In this document: positions 16,714 to 25,438 of the stretch, piece by piece | Layout: each line of letters begins with the position of its first letter | How positions within the stretch are numbered: the first letter of the stretch is position 1 | Assembly: GCF_017115085.1 (NCBI RefSeq) | Contig: NZ_JABXKJ010000239.1 | Location: forward strand, 1-64,000 | From: Nostoc sp. NMS7 | GTDB lineage: Bacteria > Cyanobacteriota > Cyanobacteriia > Cyanobacteriales > Nostocaceae | Length of the DNA: 64,000 nucleotides | Direction of reading: 5' to 3' | The notes under the pieces: generated by a model | What the model was told of the DNA's origin: nothing | Seen by the model: only the letters and a program-made list of their open reading frames with translations | The model's database searches: none | Made by a program: the position numbers and the translations under genes

Positions 16714-18432
16714 ATGGTAGCGGTCGCAGAGAACGTTCAACATCGGCTAACTATACAAACTGTAGAAATTGCCCCTAACACAACGGCGATTCGCTCTCTT
16801 GATTGGGACCGCGATCGCTTCGATATCGAATTCGGACTGCAAAACGGCACAACCTACAATTCATATCTAATTAGGGGCGAACTAACAGTTTTGATTGATA
16901 CTTCTCACCAGAAGTTTCGCAATCTGTATTTAGAGACTCTAAAAGGTCTTGTCAACCCCAAAACAATTGATTACATAATTGTTAGTCACACAGAGCCAGA
17001 CCATAGCGGCTTAGTAGAAGATGTCCTGCAATTAGCTCCTAGAGCCACTGTTTTAGCCTCAAAAGTTGCGCTTCAGTTTTTGGAAGGCTTAGTACACGAT
17101 CCTTTTTCTAAGCGCGTTGTCAAAACAGGCGATCGCATCGATATCGGCAAAGGACACGAAATCGAATTCGTGAGTGCGCCTAACCTGCACTGGCCGGATA
17201 CAATCTTTAGCTTTGATCGCAAAACCCAAATCCTTTACACCTGTGATGCTTTTGGGATGCACTTTTGTGACGATCGCACCTTCGACGAAGATTTAGAAGC
17301 GATCGAAGCTGACTTTAGATTTTACTACGACTGCTTGATGGGACCTAACGCTCGTTCACTGCTGAATGCGATGAAGCGCATGGGTGATCTAGGGAAGATT
17401 AATATTATCGCCAACGGTCACGGCCCATTATTATACCACCATCTAGACGTTCTAACCGGTTGCTACGAAAATTGGAGCCAAAAACAAACTAAAGCAGAAA
17501 CCACCATCGGCTTGTTTTTTGTCTCAGATTACGGGTATGGCGAACGCCTTGCTCATGCAATTGGCGAAGGTATACTGAAAACCGGGGTTGGGGTAGAAGT
17601 ACTGGATCTGAGTACTGCTGAGAGCCAAGAAATTCAAGAACTAGCCGGGAGAGCAGCTGGGATCATTATCGGTATGCCGCCGACTTCCGCCGCCGCCGCC
17701 CAAGCTAGTATCAGTTCGGTGCTAGCTGTCGCCAAGAACAAGCAAATGGTTGGACTGTTTGAATGTTACGGTGGGGATGATGAACCTATCGATACACTCC
17801 GCAGAAAATTTCTCGACTCTGGCATCAAAGAAGCTTTCCCAGCGATTCGGATTAGAGAGGCTCCTACCGCATCCACATTCCAGTTGTGTGAAGAAGCGGG
17901 TAAAGATTTCGGACAATTGCTAGTGCGCGATCGCAACATCAAGCAAATCAAGTCCCTCGACGTCAACATGGAAAAGGCGCTGGGTCGCATTAGTAGTGGA
18001 CTGTATATAGTCACTACTAAAAAAGGAGATATGTCAAGTGCAATGCTGGCGTCCTGGGTGACGCAAGCGAGTTTGCAACCATTAGGATTGACAATTGCCG
18101 TTGCTAAAGACCGCGCCATTGATTCCTTAATGCAAGTAGGCGATCGTTTCGTCCTCAACGTTTTGGAAGAAGGCAATTATCAAGAATTGAAAAAGCACTT
18201 TCTCAAGCGCTTGCATCCCGGTGCTGACCGCTTTGCGGGAGTGAAAACTCAAACTGCGAAAAACGGTTCTCCGATTCTAACTGATGCTCTGGCATATATG
18301 GAATGTGAAATACAGAGCAGCATGGAATGCAGCGACCACTGGATTTTATACTGCAGCGTCCAAGAAGGTCGTGTCTCCAAAAACGACGGACTAACAGCTG
18401 TTCGTCATCGGAAAGTGGGTAATTACTACTAA
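16714..18432 (+). CDS. flv3: Diflavin flavodiiron protein with complete iron site (Flv3-type)
   Basis: This 572-residue protein has three domains: a metallo-beta-lactamase-like diiron domain (about 30-260), a flavodoxin-like domain (about 265-410) and a C-terminal flavin-reductase-like domain (about 425-572), the cyanobacterial class C layout. All iron ligands are present: H92, E94, D96, H159, D178, H236. Flv3 with Flv1 reduces O2 to water using photosynthetic electrons. The partner gene follows in the same direction about 195 bp downstream. In Anabaena PCC 7120 adjacent flv3B-flv1B are heterocyst-specific, so this may be that pair; the sequence alone cannot prove the paralogue. Confidence 0.9.
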   Translation: MVAVAENVQHRLTIQTVEIAPNTTAIRSLDWDRDRFDIEFGLQNGTTYNSYLIRGELTVLIDTSHQKFRNLYLETLKGLVNPKTIDYIIVSHTEPDHSGLVEDVLQLAPRATVLASKVALQFLEGLVHDPFSKRVVKTGDRIDIGKGHEIEFVSAPNLHWPDTIFSFDRKTQILYTCDAFGMHFCDDRTFDEDLEAIEADFRFYYDCLMGPNARSLLNAMKRMGDLGKINIIANGHGPLLYHHLDVLTGCYENWSQKQTKAETTIGLFFVSDYGYGERLAHAIGEGILKTGVGVEVLDLSTAESQEIQELAGRAAGIIIGMPPTSAAAAQASISSVLAVAKNKQMVGLFECYGGDDEPIDTLRRKFLDSGIKEAFPAIRIREAPTASTFQLCEEAGKDFGQLLVRDRNIKQIKSLDVNMEKALGRISSGLYIVTTKKGDMSSAMLASWVTQASLQPLGLTIAVAKDRAIDSLMQVGDRFVLNVLEEGNYQELKKHFLKRLHPGADRFAGVKTQTAKNGSPILTDALAYMECEIQSSMECSDHWILYCSVQEGRVSKNDGLTAVRHRKVGNYY

Positions 18433-18435
18433 AGA

Positions 18436-18610
18436 TTGGGCATGGGGCATTGGGCACGGGGCATGGGGTATGGACTATTCTCCTTGTTCCCCTTGTCTTC
18501 CTATTCGCAATGCCCAATGCCCTATTCCCAATACTTCTCTACGAGAGGCTGCGCCAACGACGTCGCTACTTCGACGCCGCTCAGTACAAGTGCCCAATGC
18601 CCTATTCGCC
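18436..18610. repeat. Heptamer repeats and dispersed repeat between the flavodiiron genes
   Basis: GGGCATTG/GGCATGG heptamers, then a copy of the TTCTCTACGAGAGGCTGCGCC element with GCCGCTCAGTACAAGTGCCC, nearly as at 11130. Because of the 7-bp period the frame of the second gene stays open through this stretch, giving a false upstream start at 18436. Confidence 0.8.
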
Positions 18611-18627
18611 AACTTTATTTAACATCT

Positions 18628-20340
18628 ATGACCAATTCCAAGCCACGCGACGTACAAGTTTTACCAATTGCTACAAATACCAAGACTCTTAGAGCACGTA
18701 GTTGGTCACGTCTGCGGTTTGAAATTGAATACGCACTTGAAAGAGGTACTACCTCCAATTGCTATTTAATTGAAGCTGATAAAACCGCACTTATTGACCC
18801 ACCGCCAGAAAGCTTTACCGAAATTTATTTAGAGGCATTGCGCCAGACTTTAGATTTGCAACATTTGGATTATATAATCCTGGGTCATTTTAATCCCAAT
18901 CGAGTTGCAACCCTCAAAGCAATTTTAGAACTGGCACCACAGGTAACTTTTGTCTGTTCTCTTCCGGGTGCGAATAATTTGCGTGCTGCTTTTTTAGAGC
19001 ATGATTTAAAAGTCTTGGTGATGCGGGGGAAAGAAACTCTGGATTTAGGCAAGGGTCATGTTTTAAAATTCCTCCCCACTCCTAGTCCACGTTGGCCAGA
19101 AGGACTTTGTACTTACGATCAGCAAACTCAAATTCTCTACACAGATAAGTTATTTGCAACTCATCTTTGTGGTGATGAAGTGTTTGATGATAATTGGGAA
19201 GCGCTCAAAGAAGACCAGCGTTACTACTTTAACTGCCTAATGGCTCCCCAAACTCCTCATGTGGAAGCAGCCTTAGAAAAAATATCAGATTTGCAGGTGA
19301 GAATGTATGCTGTGGGTCATGGTCCCCTAGTACGCACCAGCTTAATCGAGCTTACCAAAGCTTATGGAGAATGGAGCCACGCTCACAACGATCGCGAGAT
19401 TTCCGTTGCCCTACTTTATGCCTCAGCTTACGGAAATACGGGGACTTTAGCCCAAGCGATCGCTCTGGGACTAACCAAAGGTGGAGTTGCAGTTAAATCG
19501 ATCAACTGCGAATTTGCCACCCCTGATGAAATTCGGACTAGCCTAGCACAGTCAGAGGGTTTTATCATCGGTTCTCCTACCATTGGTGGTCATGCGCCAA
19601 CTCCCATTCATACTGCTTTAGGTATTGTCTTATCAAGCGGTGACAACAGCAAACTCGCTGGAGTCTTTGGTTCCTATGGCTGGAGTGGCGAAGCTTTTGA
19701 CTTAATAGAAGGTAAACTCCGAGATGCTGGATATCGCTTTGGCTTTGACACCCTGAAGGTGAAGTTTAAGCCTGATGATGTCACTCTCAAATTCTGTGAA
19801 GAAGTAGGTACAGACTTTGCCCAGAGTTTGAAAAAGGCTAAAAAGGTACGCGTACCACAACAAGCTGCTACTCCAGTGGAACAGGCTGTTGGTCGGATCG
19901 TTGGTTCTGTCTGCGTGGTGACAGCCAAACAAGGAGAAGTCTCTACCGGAATGTTAGGCGCTTGGGTTTCTCAAGCTACCTTCAACCCACCGGGACTCAC
20001 CGTTGCGATCGCTAAAGACCGAGCGATCGAATCTTTGATGTATCCAGGCGGTAAGTTTGCCTTAAATATCTTACCTGAAGGCAATCATCAAGATTACATG
20101 AAGCATTTCCGTAAATCTTTCGCACCTGGGGAAGATCGATTTGCCAACTTTAGTACAGCAGTTGCAGATAACGGCTGTACCATCCTTACCGACGCTTTAG
20201 CATATCTGGAATGCTCAGTCAAGGAACGTATGGAATGTGGCGATCACTGGGTTGTGTATGCAACTGTGGACGAAGGTAAATTACTCAAGCCTGATGCTGT
20301 GACTGCCATTAACCATCGCAAAACCGGCACTCATTATTAG
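18628..20340 (+). CDS. flv1: Diflavin flavodiiron protein with substituted iron site (Flv1-type)
   Basis: Taking the ATG at 18628 gives 570 residues with the same three domains as the upstream gene; the frame is open further up only through repeats. Most iron ligands are replaced: the H-x-E-x-D-H motif reads H87-F-N89-P-N91-R92, and R155 and K174 stand where the later His and Asp should be, while H231 remains. This is the known pattern of Flv1/Flv2 proteins, which act as heterodimer partners of Flv3/Flv4. Adjacency to a canonical Flv3-type gene supports an Flv1/Flv3 pair for O2 photoreduction. Confidence 0.9.
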   Translation: MTNSKPRDVQVLPIATNTKTLRARSWSRLRFEIEYALERGTTSNCYLIEADKTALIDPPPESFTEIYLEALRQTLDLQHLDYIILGHFNPNRVATLKAILELAPQVTFVCSLPGANNLRAAFLEHDLKVLVMRGKETLDLGKGHVLKFLPTPSPRWPEGLCTYDQQTQILYTDKLFATHLCGDEVFDDNWEALKEDQRYYFNCLMAPQTPHVEAALEKISDLQVRMYAVGHGPLVRTSLIELTKAYGEWSHAHNDREISVALLYASAYGNTGTLAQAIALGLTKGGVAVKSINCEFATPDEIRTSLAQSEGFIIGSPTIGGHAPTPIHTALGIVLSSGDNSKLAGVFGSYGWSGEAFDLIEGKLRDAGYRFGFDTLKVKFKPDDVTLKFCEEVGTDFAQSLKKAKKVRVPQQAATPVEQAVGRIVGSVCVVTAKQGEVSTGMLGAWVSQATFNPPGLTVAIAKDRAIESLMYPGGKFALNILPEGNHQDYMKHFRKSFAPGEDRFANFSTAVADNGCTILTDALAYLECSVKERMECGDHWVVYATVDEGKLLKPDAVTAINHRKTGTHY

Positions 20341-20408
20341 ATAGTGAGAAATTTAACTTAACGAAAATGCCTTAGATCAAACATAGCTAAGGTCTTTTAT
20401 GACATCAA

Positions 20409-20807
20409 TTATCTTTTTTCTTGTGGGATGGGCATCTTGCCCGTCCCAGTTTTTTTGTCGAGATATGGTTCTACCAAAATAGGTCGTTTCAGGCTTTGAT
20501 TAATCCTTACTTTGATGGTAAATAGATTCGCGCCGTATTGGGGTAAAGCGCATTGCTCATAGGTGTCAACTTCAGCTATAAATCCCTTATCTGTTGGCTT
20601 CCACGCCCGGCCAGCGTCTTGCAGCGATCAAATTCGGCGGGTGGGAACGATGGGATGAGAAGCAACTAAAAAAATAGCGTTACCATTCAATTTCAGTATT
20701 AAAGCGTAAACAACATAAATTAACTTGCTAAAATTCCGCAATTGCCACCAAGACAATTGCAAAAACAGAGTGTAGCCTTTAACTAGAAAAACAGTATCAG
20801 GCAGTTC
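20409..20807 (-). pseudogene. Possible decayed gene with one in-frame TGA
   Basis: On the minus strand a frame stays open from 20807 to a TAA at 20409-20411, interrupted only by a TGA at 20628-20630. The second part (72 codons) reads like a real protein, with segments WKPTDKGFIAEVDTYEQC and YGANLFTIKVRIN. I do not recognise the family. There is no clear start, and the far end overlaps the flv1 terminator. It could be a relic or an open frame by chance. Confidence 0.25.
20425..20456 (+). terminator. Rho-independent-type terminator after flv1
   Basis: A near-perfect 10-bp stem (GGGATGGGCA / TGCCCGTCCC, one G-U pair) with a 3-nt loop is followed by a T7 run. A weaker CCTTAG/CTAAGG stem lies upstream at about 20371-20393. 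Confidence 0.75.
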
Positions 20808-20861
20808 CTAGATAAAATGTTAAGTATTGTCACTAAACTTTTATAATATTTTGTTGTTCTT

Positions 20862-21041
20862 ATGACTCCAAAACACACCAAGATTAAATTTCCCCTTTGG
20901 CAGTATCTCAACCAGCCCTTATTTGGTGAGGAGACTAAATTAGTATTGAATCCCCATCGCTTTGCATTGATCTGGCGGCTTCGACTTCTAGAACGCTGCT
21001 GGACTAGAGAATGTGATGCCAAAGGGCCTCAACAACATTAG
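20862..21041 (+). CDS. Small hypothetical protein, 59 residues
   Basis: An ATG-started frame encodes a 59-residue basic peptide (MTPKHTKIKFPLWQYLNQPL at its N terminus) rich in Trp, Arg and Leu, with no membrane segment. An AT-rich region with a TATAAT-like sequence (20842-20848) lies just upstream, but no strong ribosome site is visible. The composition looks like a genuine small cyanobacterial protein, but I do not recognise it. It converges with the broken symporter gene. Confidence 0.4.
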   Translation: MTPKHTKIKFPLWQYLNQPLFGEETKLVLNPHRFALIWRLRLLERCWTRECDAKGPQQH

Positions 21042-21081
21042 ATATCTCAAAAGCTGCTACACTCAACTAAAAGCTGACAAA

Positions 21082-22374
21082 CTAAGCCTCATCTACAGAA
21101 CGGGGCTTTTTGCCGTCAAGTAAAGCACTAACAGTCATGTCTCCCATGACATTAATCGCGGTGCGGCAGCGATCCAGAAACCAGTCTACAGTAACTAGCA
21201 AAGCGATGTACTGGGTAGGTAAGCCTACAGAAGTGAACACCAGTGTCATCGTTACTAGTCCAGCATTGGGAATGTTCGCCGCACCTACGGATGCAAAAAT
21301 CGAGGTAAGAATGACAATTAACTGCTGTCCCAGACTCAGATGTTGCCCAATCAGTTGGGAAATATACAACGCAGACATTGCTTCCTAAAGGGCAGTGCCA
21401 TCATTATTGAAATTTGCCCCTACTAATGCCCCCAAGGCAGCAGAAGATTCCCTTAAACCGACTTTTGTTTGCAAAACCTCAAAGGTTATGGGCATTGCCG
21501 CCGCCGAGGAAGAAGTTGAGAAAGCTGTCAAAAAGGCATCAGAACCGCCAGCGAGGAATTTTAGCGGGTGTACCCAAGAACCAAATTTTACTCTAATTAG
21601 GTAGTAGCATGCTTGTAATACCAGTGCCAACAGCACCGCCACGATAAATGCACCCAAAGATTTAAACGGTGTAAATCCTTGCATAGCAAGGGTTTTAGCA
21701 ACAATTCCAAAGACGGCGAAAGGCACTAAGGCAATTACCCAGTTGAGGACACGCACTACTGCTTCAAATAAAATCCCGATGACATCCTCTATCGGCTGGT
21801 ATCCGTTTTTTCCTTGGACGATTTGTTCAGATTTTAATCCCCGCAGGACGATGCCAAAACTCAGGGCAATCACAATTAGTTGGATGACATTATTATCAAC
21901 TAATGGCTTGAGGACAGATTCCGGTACAGCATCTTTGAGTATTCCCCAAGGGTCAAGATTCTGAGGAGTTATTTGTGTACTTGTTGAGGTGGCTACATTA
22001 CCCCAAGTCCCTGGATGTAGCACATTCGCTACGAAAAGCCCCACCAAGATAGCTACGGTGGTGTTAGTTAAAAGTAGCACTGCTAGCCGCCGTCCGGCTG
22101 TACCAGGGATATTGGTAGTCATCAAAGTATGCAGTACCGCTACTAGAATCAGGGGTGTAGCCAAGGCGCGGAGAGCCTTTAATACCAATTCAGCCGGAAT
22201 TGCTAAATTGTTGATTAAGAGGGCATTGCTGGGGTTAGGATTCCCTGCACCAAGGGCAATTCCGACGCTGACTGCGGCTACTAAGGCGATGACAATTTGT
22301 AACGTCAGAGGGATACGCTGCCACCAAGGGCTAGCTTTAGTTTTAGGCGAAGTATTGCTCTCTGTTTGACTCAT
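21082..22374 (-). pseudogene. Na+/H+-dicarboxylate symporter (DAACS family), interrupted by amber stop
   Basis: The frame encodes a glutamate/dicarboxylate-type secondary transporter of about 430 residues with many hydrophobic helices. It has a serine-rich stretch (TAFSTSSSAAAMP) and the NFNNDGTAL cation-binding motif. Directly after that motif, where the family has Tyr (NDGTALYEA), the codon is TAG (21385-21387); the same frame then continues EAMSALYISQLIG to the natural end. One base change thus splits the gene without a shift. Unless the stop is suppressed, the product lacks the last ~100 residues, including the final helices and part of the substrate site. It starts 2 bp after the rnc stop, so it was probably co-transcribed with rnc. 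Confidence 0.9.
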
Positions 22375-22376
22375 CT

Positions 22377-23066
22377 CTACAACAAACCTTGTTTTTTCAA
22401 CTTAGCTAGGGCATTTTCAGCAGCATCTTTCTCAGCCTCTTTTTTATTACGTCCCTCACCCGTTCCAGATGCTTTTTCCTCTCCTTCCACAAATACGTCG
22501 GATTGGAACTTTGGCGCGTGAGATTCACCACCTATTTGTCTTGTATTATATATCGGTGGAGTAGTGATCCCTCTGCTTTGCACCCATTCCTGAAAGCGAT
22601 TTTTTGAATCTACATTAGAGCGAGACACAACAATATTCTCAGGTACAGAATCAAACAGTGGTTCTACAATTGCACGAACTTTTCCAATATCGGAACCATT
22701 ATCCAAATAGTAAGCACCAAGAACAGCTTCAAAGGTACTGCTAAGTAAATTGGGATTTTGGTAGCCTCCGTCTCGAATTGCACCTATTCCTAACCGTATC
22801 CTAAAGTCTAAACCTACCTCCTTGGCGAACTTTGCCAATTGCTTCTCATCTACCAGTGCAGAACGTCGCCGAGTTAATTCATCTTCTCCCTTTTCTCCAT
22901 GCTTTTTATAGAGATATTCACCGCTTAAGAAATTCAGGATAGCATCACCAAGAAACTCTAGGCGTTCGTTATGTTCCCCTTCTCCAGGATGCTCGTTGAC
23001 ATAAGAACGGTGGGTAAGTGCTTGTCGTAAAAGTTTTTCATTTTTGAAAATCAAAAGTTCGTGCAT
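22377..23066 (-). CDS. rnc: Ribonuclease III
   Basis: This 229-residue protein has the RNase III signature ERLEFLGDA (34-42), with the metal-binding Glu/Asp residues, followed by the second acidic cluster near residue 115 (STFEAVLGAYY). A C-terminal double-stranded-RNA-binding domain (about 155-225) ends GEGRNKKEAEKDAAENAL. It cleaves double-stranded RNA in rRNA processing and mRNA turnover. The length is usual. Its stop lies 2 bp from the start of the symporter gene, suggesting one transcript. Confidence 0.95.
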   Translation of the reverse strand: MHELLIFKNEKLLRQALTHRSYVNEHPGEGEHNERLEFLGDAILNFLSGEYLYKKHGEKGEDELTRRRSALVDEKQLAKFAKEVGLDFRIRLGIGAIRDGGYQNPNLLSSTFEAVLGAYYLDNGSDIGKVRAIVEPLFDSVPENIVVSRSNVDSKNRFQEWVQSRGITTPPIYNTRQIGGESHAPKFQSDVFVEGEEKASGTGEGRNKKEAEKDAAENALAKLKKQGLL

Positions 23067-23175
23067 TTTTAAGTTTTACTTGTTTGTCAATTTAATTGAG
23101 TGAAAAGGCAGGCAAAGATGCCCACCTCACAATAAATATTCCTAAAATTGTAAGAAGATAGTTTCAAAAAGTTAT

Positions 23176-23415
23176 CTAAACTATTTGACAGCAGTCAGGA
23201 TAATCGAGAGTATTACCACGTAAATTGTTGCAACGGAAACAAGAAATAACTAAGTTATCATTCGAGTCACCTCCGCCGTAACTAATAGGCATTAAGTGAT
23301 CTAAAGTCATTTGCAAATCCCAGAGATGTTTATTACACCGGTGATAGCAATTTCCATCTCTGTCTTTAATTTGTTGTTTCTTGCGGCGTTTTCGTTCAGA
23401 ATTCATTCTGCTCAT
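23176..23415 (-). CDS. HNH endonuclease family protein
   Basis: This 79-residue protein has a basic N terminus, then C23-x3-C27, the catalytic DH (39-40) in MTLDHLMPISYGG, N52/N54 in SNDNLV, and C59-x2-C62. That is a compact HNH fold with a structural zinc site. The usual first pair is C-x2-C; here it is C-x3-C (CYHRC). Free-standing HNH proteins of this size are common in cyanobacteria; the target is unknown and there is no sign of an intron or modification gene beside it. Confidence 0.85.
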   Translation of the reverse strand: MSRMNSERKRRKKQQIKDRDGNCYHRCNKHLWDLQMTLDHLMPISYGGGDSNDNLVISCFRCNNLRGNTLDYPDCCQIV

Positions 23416-23899
23416 TTGTTCTTAACTTTTGGCGTTGTGTTTACTCCGCAGGGTTAGTAAATCACGTATCTAGCATTAATAAATTGCTTTAGTACTATAT
23501 TTACACTGAGCAAAATTATTGCCCGAATAGCTATATAACTAATTCAATTAAATTCACTCTTTGTAAGTGCAAAGACGAGTGTATACAGGGGTTGCATTCG
23601 TAAAAACAACTAGCCATCAGCAGAGCGTAAATTAAATATTTTTACGCTTTTCCAATGGTTCAAAGCTGATCTGTATGAAACCACTAACCTCAGTTAGAAA
23701 CTTTTAGATGATGACTCCTTTGCTACGTTGACGATAAATATAACACATATAATCGGAGTACCGTCAATGGGTACTGGTTAAATCTTTTATTTATCAACTT
23801 GCTAGACTATATAATATATCTGGCAGAAACACCTATTGAAATAAAAAGCAATATTGGGAAAGAAAGCAAGGATATTAACTGATTATAATGATTATTCAT
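23416..23899. other. AT-rich gap
   Basis: No gene, terminator or strong repeat was recognised in this ~480-bp AT-rich stretch. Confidence 0.4.
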
Positions 23900-24508
23900 T
23901 TACAGTTTACTTTGCGCGATCGCACTATACAAAATACCTAAAATTTTCTTAATATCCTTAATATAATACTCACTCAAGTCAATCGAAACTACATTGCCTT
24001 CAAGTTTGAGAAATTGCCAAATCGTACCGATAGTAACAGCACCATATATAGCTTTAATTTGATTTACACTTCTCTCGTTAAATAACTGAGCAGCTACCAT
24101 TTCGGCAATACATTGCGCTAAACCAGACCTCAAATTTTCATTTTTACTTTCTACTAAGACAATCACCGGACTACGTACAAGCAACTGCTCTGAAGAAAGA
24201 CTCAAAATAAAATCACAAAAGCCATTTAATCCTCGTTGGCTATCAACAGTAAAATCAACTCCAGAAAAAAAGCTGATTTCATAATTAAATTTGCGTCTGA
24301 TTTCTAACAAAATTGGACTAATTATCATTTCGCTTCGAGCTTTTTCTGTACTTATCGCTACTGCTAAATCAACATTTTCTCTAAGAATAGTAGATAATAA
24401 ATCACTACATTCTTGCTCCTGTATATTTGCAAATAGTCCAGATGACTCGCGAATAACTAAACCAAAAGAATCAATAACTTCAATAAGTTTGAAATCACTA
24501 TAAGCCAT
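23900..24508 (-). CDS. PD-(D/E)XK-like nuclease-fold protein, unnamed family
   Basis: This 202-residue protein aligns without gaps over its first ~140 residues with the product of the gene at 38980-39591. Shared positions include TEKARSE (54-60), E69, CDFIL with D99, and E120-x-K122 in VESKNE, then a conserved Gln (132). D99, E120 and K122 at this spacing form the PD-(D/E)XK nuclease core, with E60 or E69 as the helix glutamate. There is no membrane segment or known DNA-binding domain. Function is not known; a nuclease or a degenerate nuclease fold is the best reading. Confidence 0.7.
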   Translation of the reverse strand: MAYSDFKLIEVIDSFGLVIRESSGLFANIQEQECSDLLSTILRENVDLAVAISTEKARSEMIISPILLEIRRKFNYEISFFSGVDFTVDSQRGLNGFCDFILSLSSEQLLVRSPVIVLVESKNENLRSGLAQCIAEMVAAQLFNERSVNQIKAIYGAVTIGTIWQFLKLEGNVVSIDLSEYYIKDIKKILGILYSAIAQSKL

Positions 24509-24756
24509 AAAAATTACTCTTTGCTTGGTCTTAGAGGATGTTTGAAAAGCCCTGGCAAGTAGAAGTCGCGGCTACACAGACAAAACCCACACTTCGACCC
24601 TTCTCTACGAGACGCTACGCGAACGACAAAGCTCAGGGCAACGCAAGCTCAGTGACCGCCTCCGTGAGTTAAGAACCTTGATTTTATATTAGTCCACAGA
24701 GGTGGACTTGGTTTGTGTAGTTGCGAATTCTATTCGTCCAATACTCCCCTAATACT
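24509..24756. repeat. Dispersed repeats between two genes
   Basis: This contains TTCTCTACGAGACGCTACGC (about 24600-24625) with GCTCAGGG, plus an AGTCCACAGAGGTGGACT hairpin (24691-24708) and a GCGAATTCTATTCG hairpin. All are dispersed intergenic elements; no gene is seen. Confidence 0.7.
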
Positions 24757-25335
24757 TTACTTGGGCGGAAACACCCTAACTAAATCAAGAGATAAATCAG
24801 GAAAGCAGGGAAAATTTATTACCTGATTTGACAAGAAAATTCGTTTATTTAAATAACCATATTTACCTTGAACATTCTGATATGGTTCACTGTAGCTTTC
24901 CAAATAATTATCGAATAAATTAAATATCCAATAATCAGTAATACCTGCTTTAGCATAGAGAGGAATTTTCACATCTTGGTCATAGCCCAAATAAGAATCT
25001 GAAACCTCCATCACCAATAACACATCAGCAGGTTGAGGATGACCAGAAAGATAATTATTATCTCGGTTTTGAAGAATAGCAAAATCCGGTTCAGGTTCGC
25101 TATTAGGTGGCAAAGCAATCGGAGCTTGAGATTGCAAAGTTGCCCGATCACCTATAATTTTTGGAAGTTTCCGCAACAAGTTTCGCAAACAAGTTTCATG
25201 GGCTGTACCTTTGGCTGCCATTTCAATAATTTCGCCGTTGATTAATTCAATGTGGTTATCTTCATGGAAAAAGCCCAATTCAGTAAGCCTGTGGTATTCA
25301 TCCAGCGTGAAGCGTTTAGTCTGAGCAATACTCAT
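24757..25335 (-). CDS. Uma2 family protein (DUF820, restriction-endonuclease-like fold)
   Basis: This 192-residue protein has the Uma2 pattern: an N-terminal FTLDEYHRL segment, then IELINGEIIEMAAKG, the EPDFAIL acidic motif near residue 90, and VLLVMEVSDS (E..D) about 20 residues later. These form a PD-(D/E)XK-like site. The family is greatly expanded in filamentous cyanobacteria and its biological role is still unclear. It is divergent from chlD across a ~100-bp region. Confidence 0.9.
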   Translation of the reverse strand: MSIAQTKRFTLDEYHRLTELGFFHEDNHIELINGEIIEMAAKGTAHETCLRNLLRKLPKIIGDRATLQSQAPIALPPNSEPEPDFAILQNRDNNYLSGHPQPADVLLVMEVSDSYLGYDQDVKIPLYAKAGITDYWIFNLFDNYLESYSEPYQNVQGKYGYLNKRIFLSNQVINFPCFPDLSLDLVRVFPPK

Positions 25336-25438
25336 AAATTATCCTCCCAAGGGAAATGCGATCGCGTAATCGCCCCTATATTGTAAATGTGTCAGAAATT
25401 GGTATGCTAAAGACCGAGACTCGCTATAAAAGCAAACA

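Noticed and set aside
18436-18627. N-terminal extension of the Flv1-type protein
   Set aside because: The extension is translated tandem and dispersed repeat sequence; the ATG at 18628 matches the family's start.
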